In this document: piece after piece, positions 47,768 to 64,000 of the stretch
Numbering within the stretch: position 1 is the stretch's first letter
Layout: each line of letters starts with the position of its first letter
From: Gadus chalcogrammus
Lineage: Eukaryota; Chordata; Actinopteri; Gadiformes; Gadidae
Assembly: GCF_026213295.1 (NCBI RefSeq)
Contig: NC_079414.1
Span: 15,162,607-15,226,606 of the forward strand
DNA length: 64,000 nt
Direction: 5' to 3'
Program-made: the position numbers and the translations under genes
The notes under the pieces: generated by a model
What the model was told of the DNA's origin: nothing
Seen by the model: the letters and a program-made list of their open reading frames with translations, nothing else
Database searches by the model: none

Positions 47768-50274
47768 CAGAGAACTTTAAAACAACAACTGATTGATGGG
47801 GAGACTATTCATCTATATAATCATATATATTTATACAAATATAATAGATTTGAATAATCATAGATTTTTATAACAATATGTCTTAATTATAATGAGAATT
47901 AAAATAAGGTTTATTTAGGAGAGAAACTCGTAGAAGCGAGGGCCAATGTGTTCAGTAATCTCTGAACTACTAGAACCCCAAGGAGTGGCTCCTCTTCCAC
48001 GGAGCCCAACATGTTGCACCGCCTTGATTCTACAGAAGCCCACAGCGGATCAAGAGAGAACCGTCTGTTCTTTTCTACTGTTTATCTAAATACAGCATAT
48101 ACAGGTATCTACGGACCTCTACTGCTTAGTATCTCCACTATATATCTGTATAGATATACAGATATATAGATGGATAGATTAGCAACCTTAATGCTAGATG
48201 CCACTCAATCCTAGACACTGCACCTTTTAAAGAGATGTTTTAAGAAACAATATTGCTCATTGTCAAAAGGTTTCACACAATGAATTGTATTCTTTAACTT
48301 CTTTATTTTTTAAATTTGTTATAAATGAACTATTTCTGAAGAGAAACAACAGAGTACCATTGGTCTTTCTGCTACATTAGATTGAGTCAAGCAAGTCAAC
48401 AATAGGGGTTGGTTTACACAGCTGCAAGCAAGTAGGATTTGGCCAGATATAGGGTTCACTAAAGGGACCTTATGCACAACCCTAGTAAAATGCAATAGTC
48501 GTGTGATACAATAACGTCCCCATTTGATTCCATGGGATTGGAACTCCTACCTTCATTTATTACACCTTTGTTGTATCCTCCACAAAATACTGTGTAAGAA
48601 AAGGACCAACACAGACCCTTTCATGCAAAGCTTATAAAGGAAAGTAATAAAACAGTGAAAGTGAATAGAATAACTACAAAGGAAGTGACATTAAAGTACC
48701 CTGTACAAAGGAATAAATAGTATGGTCAAATCAGACTAGTAGGTGTGGGCATGTATTATTACTGACTGGCAGGATAGAACGTGTGCCATGGTTTCCACCT
48801 GATAGAGTTGAAACAGCAAGACAGGAGCATCCTGCCTCACAGCTCAGCTATCAGGATAGGTTCATAACACACAAAATACTAACTGGCAGCTTTGCTTTTG
48901 GCGGAACTTTCTGAGCCCAAACTCTTTCAAAAGTTCTGCAGCCCTTACTTGGTGGAACCTAAGCTGCTATTGTAAATAGTTTAAGTTATTTTAGTGTGCA
49001 TAAATGAGTCCTGACATCCTATGAAATGTTTATCTTTAATCGTGCGTTACATTTACAACTACAGTTTCTTAAGCAAACTTGTTAACCCATTTTAAAAGCT
49101 TAACCACAGAGTAAAAAGGGGCAAAAAGTGTCACTTTTCATGAATAGTCTCTAAAGAATGATGAAAGATAAGAAAGATGAATATTTTTTCATTTTATTTA
49201 ATGCGCAATCAACACTCAATTATTATCTGTTAAAAACGTACAAAATACAGAGGACTGAGGTTGAAGCTGCATTGAAGCCTATGGTTTCTAAGACAAGTAC
49301 CAGATTTTAATAAGTCACTTTAGCTCACAAATGTATCCATTTAACATCAACATAAACATCTGTAAATATGGACAATGGGGGCAAGAGAGTGGTTATATTT
49401 CAGTGAAGACACTCCAAAAAGGACACAAATGAGGTTACAAGATTAAAGGCAAAGTAATGGCATGCATGGTGACAGCAGCTGAAATCAGGGATTATCAACT
49501 AATCAAAACTAAAATCATGCAAATAAGCAACAGCATGTCACTTAAGAGAGGTTAAATAGTTGATACAAATGTTCTTCTACGAAACAAAGGTCAATGTGGT
49601 GAATGCTAGCAACAGCAACGCCAACAAAGGCAACAGAAATAAAACTCCTTTTTACAAATGGCAGACAGCTATAAAAATAAAATTGCACGATCAAAGTGAA
49701 GTATTTTTTAGTATGTGCTTCGGGAAAGGAATGGGTTATGATGTTAGCGAAACAAAAAACAAGGAAGACACTTGTGCTTTGACACTGGAAGCATCTGTGT
49801 TTCAGTAACTCATCCGCGTGTGTGATGATTATCTAACTATCTCTGTGGCCACCAAGAAGTAAGATCATTGGCTATAGACTTCTAGGGTGCAACGATCAGA
49901 ATGCTGAATTAGGAGTTTGGTTGAAGGCTGAACAGTTAAAAAAAAAAGATGTGTGAAATAGCAGACAAAATAAATCTGCTCCACAAAAAAAACGCTTTGA
50001 ATCTAGTCCCATGTCAATCAATGACATGGGCCTGCGAAGAGCACACACACATTTTTTTTTTTTTTAGGGATGGGGACACAATGTCGCGCTCTCCAACCAA
50101 CGCTCATTGATTACACGGGAGTGGATTGAAAGCATTTTTTTGCGCTTTCATCCAAAGTGATTAACATTTTCTTTTTACCCTGAAGATTATTGGGGAAAAC
50201 CCACGTTAACCCACAGACTTGGGTTAACGTGTGGTTTCCCTGCCTACCGGCGGTAGAGCTGGCGGAGCTCGTCC
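47768..50274. other. Convergent intergenic region ACY3 / CLDND1
   Basis: A+T-rich sequence holding the 3' flanks of the two converging genes. On the minus strand an AATAAA (plus TTTATT at about 49195) could serve CLDND1. On the plus strand there are several A-rich signals after ACY3, for example AATAAA at about 48646. No gene, RNA or element was recognised. Confidence 0.45.
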
Positions 50275-51937
50275 CTAGGCCACGCGGTACGCCGTCATGC
50301 GGGTGTAGCTTTTGCGGTGGCTGCGCGCGGCCCACAAGAAGAGGGCGGCCGCCATCATCTGCAGTGGGGCGGAGATGAGTGCCAGGTACAGAGACCAGCC
50401 CAGCGCGCCCTCCGCAGCCTCAGACGGTGACGCGTTGTGGGGCAGGAGGTCCACGCCCACGAGGAAACAGCACACCGTGCCCAGCGAACACAGACCTGGA
50501 GGGGGAGAGGAGAGGCGGGGGAGGGAGGGAGGGAGGAGGGAGGGGAGAGGGGGGAGAGCAGGAAGGGGGGGAAGAGAGTGGGAAGCGGGAGAGAGTGGGG
50601 CAAGAAAAGGAGAGGGGTGGGAGTGAGGGAGAGAGTTGGTGAAAGAGGAAGGAGGAGAAGTAGAAGGAGGGACAGAGAGAGAGACATTACAATAACATTA
50701 TTCAAAAACAAAAGGGACACAAAAAAAGGAGAGAATTTAGATTTCTGCCCAATCGGGGCACTCTACTCTCATTTTTGCCTGTCAAAGGTATGCAAACAGC
50801 GTTGTCATTGCGCCACCACAGGTGTGTCAATGCAACACTTTTAAATGGTGTAGGGTAGAAGGGGTTGATTATTGGGGTTGATTATTTAAAAACCTCTTTC
50901 GCTCTCCTCTTAACCCTAAAATCCTCTTTGACAGCAGCTTTAACGACACAAATGTCAACCCTCACCTGCCAGGAGATGGAGAACTCCTACACCCAGAGTT
51001 GGGGTGATGCTGCGGCAGAGGCAGGCACACACACCCACCAGGCCGCTCAGGAACACCAGTGCAACAGACACCAGGGGCAGCAGGAACTGGCCCCTCCACA
51101 TGTCTGCACACACATAGACCGCACCGGGTTAGATCCCGTAGCCAAGTGGACTGTCACTCAAATAGACCGTACAAACACCCCAGCAGAGTGGACCATCACA
51201 CAAATGTCATTTCAAATAAAATTCTGGTTGGAAAACACTTGGAAGGACAATAACAATACAAGAGTTACAAAATGTGAAATAATGCAACTAAGAAAATATA
51301 TTAGAAGACAAATATATTTAATAAATGTAAACATTTGACGCCGGCTGGATAGGTAGACCACGACAGTTTGAGTTCAGTTAGGTAAAGGGAGGTGGAAACA
51401 GAAAAAAGCTCACAGGTCCTGAACAGATCCTCCCCACTGGTCTCGTTCCCAGGTTCTCTGTACTTTGAAGCAAACTGCTGGGGAAGAGTGAAACTCACAC
51501 ACTGACTCGCCATTTTAGGATCTGGAAGAAAACAAGCGGCATAAACTCAACCAGGGTTGCCATGTTCGAATGAATGACACATTCTTCTGAGGTTACATAC
51601 ATGTTACAAAACTACAAAAATATGGGACAAAACTGAAAGACCACATACTTGGTTCTTTATACCAGTGTGTCTCACTGGGCACCATGATGCACCTCCACCA
51701 CAGACCTAGAGTTCCATTCAGTCGAAACATAGTTTCACTGTAGTTCTTCTCGTTGAAGTCCCCATTGATGAAGTCCTTGACCAGTTCTGAGGTATTGGCT
51801 GCATTGTTCGAGGGGGCAGGTCGGATGCGGTACTGATACCAGTGTTGCGTTCCCACGGCCACAGAGAGGTACACCGTGGCCAAAAGGCTCAACACGGAGC
51901 CGATGACCAGGGCTGTGGCGTACCGGTTATCAACCAT
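50275..51937 (-). CDS. cldnd1: CLDND1, claudin domain-containing protein 1 (complete CDS, 4 exons)
   Basis: Four-pass membrane protein of the PMP22/claudin superfamily. Exons (minus): 51937-51649, 51521-51414, 51103-50966, 50495-50275. Phases agree; 251 residues (human 253). Visible: the start MVDNRYATALVIGSVLSLLA (TM1); extracellular loop with NGTLGLWWRC, the W-GLW-C claudin signature, and its partner Cys in QCVSFTLPQQF; glycosylation sites NYS and NGT; RTYMWRGQFLLP entering TM2; LLAGLCSLGTVCCFLVG (TM3); ISAPLQMMAAALFLWAA (TM4); and the C-terminal SYTRMTAYRVA, nearly identical to mammals. The start was chosen to match the mammalian N-terminus; the in-frame Met at 52021 adds a non-conserved leader. 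It is head to head with TBC1D9 across 2.3 kb. Confidence 0.92.
50500..50690. repeat. Purine-rich (GGGAGA)n low-complexity tract
   Basis: A degenerate GGGAGG/GAGA-rich stretch lies immediately upstream (minus-strand sense) of the last CLDND1 exon and serves as its polypyrimidine tract on the coding strand. Confidence 0.8.
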
Positions 51938-53210
51938 GCTTTCACTGATATTATTACTAATAATAAGAATGAACTGATAGTTTAACAGGGTAGAAGGACA
52001 ATATACGTCCTTCAATAGCACATTCGAATCAGCATATTAGAAACAGCAATCTTGTGTCTTTAATGTCCTCTAGCATCGATCCACCGAAAAACCAGCATCG
52101 TTTGTAACCTTAAAAAAACAGAATAATGAAAGAACAAGTTAAGAATACGTAACCTCTATTTAAATCAACATTTAATAAGAGGCGATATTGATTGCTTATA
52201 ATGTTAGCTCCCAGCGATAATACTGGACTTTAATTAATATGGCTCACTTTAGCTAGCATGTTAGTTGGATGTAAGCGCTTACATCCAATTGACATGCTAT
52301 ATAAGGAAACTAACATCCCTTGTATAGCATTACATATCGTATGTAAAACATATTTGATATAAAGGACACAACTTCACCTGTGTTTATTAGCCTGTGCTTT
52401 TCTTCTTCTGTGGCGCAATCAGAGCGCGGAAGTGAGGAGGGCGTGCTCAGGGCTACCCCTACTGGAGGGATAGATAGATCGGTAACTTCGTGAAATGAAA
52501 GAATGGTGATGTTAAGATGATATAAAATTATTTCCGATAAAGTTTATCACTAGGTATTTTAAAAGATACCAAATAATAGTGTATTGATAAAGTAAAACAG
52601 TGACGAAAGAGGGGTCCGTCTGCCAGCGGTGAAAATCATTTAACAGAACAGCAGTTCTGTTAAATGTTTCCTCTAAATTCCTGAGAAAACATATGATGTC
52701 ATGTTCAGGCTCATACCTGGTCTCCAAACCGACGGTGGCTGCTTTTTTGTAGTTGTACAGATCATAGATCTGTTAGATGCTGATAATGTATGGATAGCAT
52801 TGATCATGTTGAATCAGTATGCGAATAAATTCTAAAATAATATGCATAGCGGCATATGTGCAAACCATCAAATAGGAATGTCAAATTCAAATGTATACAG
52901 CTAGATGTCGCTTTGCTATCGTTATAACGATCATCCTGAAATAGACTAGGGATGCAGGATTTCGACCCAAGAGGCCACTGTATACAAATGTTGTTTGTTA
53001 AGTTACAAGGTTTAAATATGCATCTGGAAAGAATATCAAGGGATGGCAAAGCGCAGGTACATTTGAACATTTACTATACTTATACTTTTACTCAGTTATA
53101 AATAATTACACTATTTTGAAAAAAAAAAACTTGATAATTCCAAGTAGAATTGGATGTGACCGTTTTCATAAAGCAATGAATCCAAATGTCTTGCTGGTAG
53201 TTCTTCCTTT

Positions 53211-53273
<63 letters not shown>

Positions 53274-54255
53274 GCGCGCACACGCACACACACACACGTT
53301 TGTGTTTATGATCATTTACCATTTAAGCTTTTGTCTTCATTGTGTTTTGCATTCATTGTTCCGTATTTATGCTTTCATAAACGATCAAGTTATTTAGACC
53401 ATTGTTGTATAAACAATAGGTAGGCTATACTTCAATGTAAAAAATGCTACATTAAATCGTATAAAAGAACCGGTATATAATTGATCAGTTTGACATGAAC
53501 ACAGAACACATACAAAAACACACTGAATACAAACGGTTACAGCCTTTAAATAGTCTTTGGGATCATCACAACAAATATATTTCCTAAATCAAGCGATAGG
53601 CTGCTCAACTCCCCCATGGTGACGTCACGATGACTCGTGGAGTTTACACTGCGTGACTGTGTTGCGGCGTGCGGTGAACGGCGTTGTTGCGGAACGCATG
53701 TTTTTTAACATTTGGTGCTTTTATGGGATGCAAATACAGAAACTTCAACAAAGAGACTGGATGACATCTGGAAAACATGTAGTCATGTATTATCCTTGAC
53801 AGATAGAAATTGACAAGCTATATATACGCGGACTAATCGCGCCTCGCAATCGAATCGCACCTGCAGGGACGACAAAGACGGATCTGTTTGATTATTTAAT
53901 GCTTTTCGCGGCAGCGTGTGTCTTCGTGCTGCAGTCGTCCTGTTTACATGCGAATTCGCCATCGGCAGTGTTTGACAGCGTCCGTGCCTAGCACCGATAC
54001 CATTGGCGGCTCGGGAACAACGTCGGACGTTTATGCGTGTATCCCATTGGAGTCGATGCGTCTGTAGGTTGGCAAAGACGAACATTAATCCACAACAGTA
54101 TCAAGACAATTTCTGACGTTTATTTTTGTGACTACACCTAACTGCCCCTATCCGGCTATTCTCATCGGACGTAACCTATATAACACAAATATAGTCGCAC
54201 TCCAGATTCAGAACCGCGTCTGTTCAATGTCCTCCTTTATGACACTGTTGTGATT
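51938..54255. other. Head-to-head intergenic region CLDND1 / TBC1D9
   Basis: Holds both 5' flanks. A probable CLDND1 untranslated first exon ends near 52378 (minus strand, CACAG followed by GTGAAG), with promoter-like ACTTCCGCG and GATTGCG just upstream at about 52410-52435. A 46-bp near-palindrome lies at 52254-52299 and (CA)n at about 53213-53297. From about 53620 the sequence becomes CpG-richer and is the likely TBC1D9 promoter and 5' UTR. Confidence 0.45.
52254..52299. other. 46-bp near-perfect palindrome
   Basis: The central 24 bp (TTGGATGTAAGC followed by GCTTACATCCAA) is a perfect palindrome, and the outer TAGCATGT / ACATGCTA arms extend it to 46 bp with two mismatched pairs. It lies in the presumed CLDND1 first intron. 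Confidence 0.7.
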
Positions 54256-63809
<9,554 letters not shown>

Positions 63810-64000
63810 GTAGGTCCACCTCTCCCCCCCCCCCCCCCCGCGTCGAACTCTCTCCCTATGACACCTGCCTTCCTACGAACACTTGCTTTCCTCCAAAATC
63901 ACGCATGCCTTGGGACACGGGCTTCCTGCAGACACACGTCGACATGAGTCTGTGGGATTCATTCGATGGCAGCCCTTGACACAGCGCTTTATTTCCATTT

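Overview
This is a 64 kb piece of a teleost fish nuclear genome, most likely from a cod-like (gadid) species. The genes are split by GT-AG introns and encode vertebrate-specific proteins. There is a CD22-like receptor pair of the fish type. Simple repeats are very dense: long (GT)n/(CA)n and other low-complexity tracts make up roughly 5% of the window by my rough count. There are also remains of an LTR retroelement whose integrase lies before the reverse transcriptase, the order described for the Gmr1 group first found in Atlantic cod. The species call is an inference.

Layout. (1) 1-2120, minus strand: first coding exon of a SLIT1-type axon-guidance ligand, whose gene leaves the window on the left. 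(2) 6442-15045, minus: a complete 12-exon ARHGAP19 (RhoGAP), in the same orientation and order beside SLIT1 as in human. (3) 15815-19176 and 22709-29985, plus: two tandem copies (A and B) of a CD22/Siglec-like immune receptor, separated by a graveyard of gag, LINE and Gmr1-type fragments. (4) 32183-37757, minus: a complete five-exon tachykinin (NK3-type) receptor. (5) 37758-44785: intergenic, with an LTR element (41977-44497) that has a perfect 5-bp target duplication and carries a PIF/Harbinger fragment. (6) 44786-47767, plus: a complete six-exon aspartoacylase-2 (ACY3-like). (7) 50275-51937, minus: a complete CLDND1 coding region in four exons. (8) 54256 to the window edge, plus: the first eight coding exons of TBC1D9. 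CLDND1 and TBC1D9 are head to head; ACY3 and CLDND1 converge. The genes are not an operon-like unit. The ARHGAP19/SLIT1 adjacency is ancestral synteny and the receptor pair is a local tandem duplication.

The most interesting observation is the receptor pair. Copy A has a complete ITIM-bearing tail. Copy B has lost one ITIM by a 20-codon in-frame deletion and the second by an early stop, has gained an arginine inside its transmembrane helix, and keeps open reading frames and usable splice sites. That is the architecture of an inhibitory/activating paired receptor in the making. Copy A in turn has lost the V-domain B-strand cysteine that copy B retains.

All exon boundaries were built by hand from reading frame, splice dinucleotides, phase agreement and remembered family sequences. 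No database search was run.
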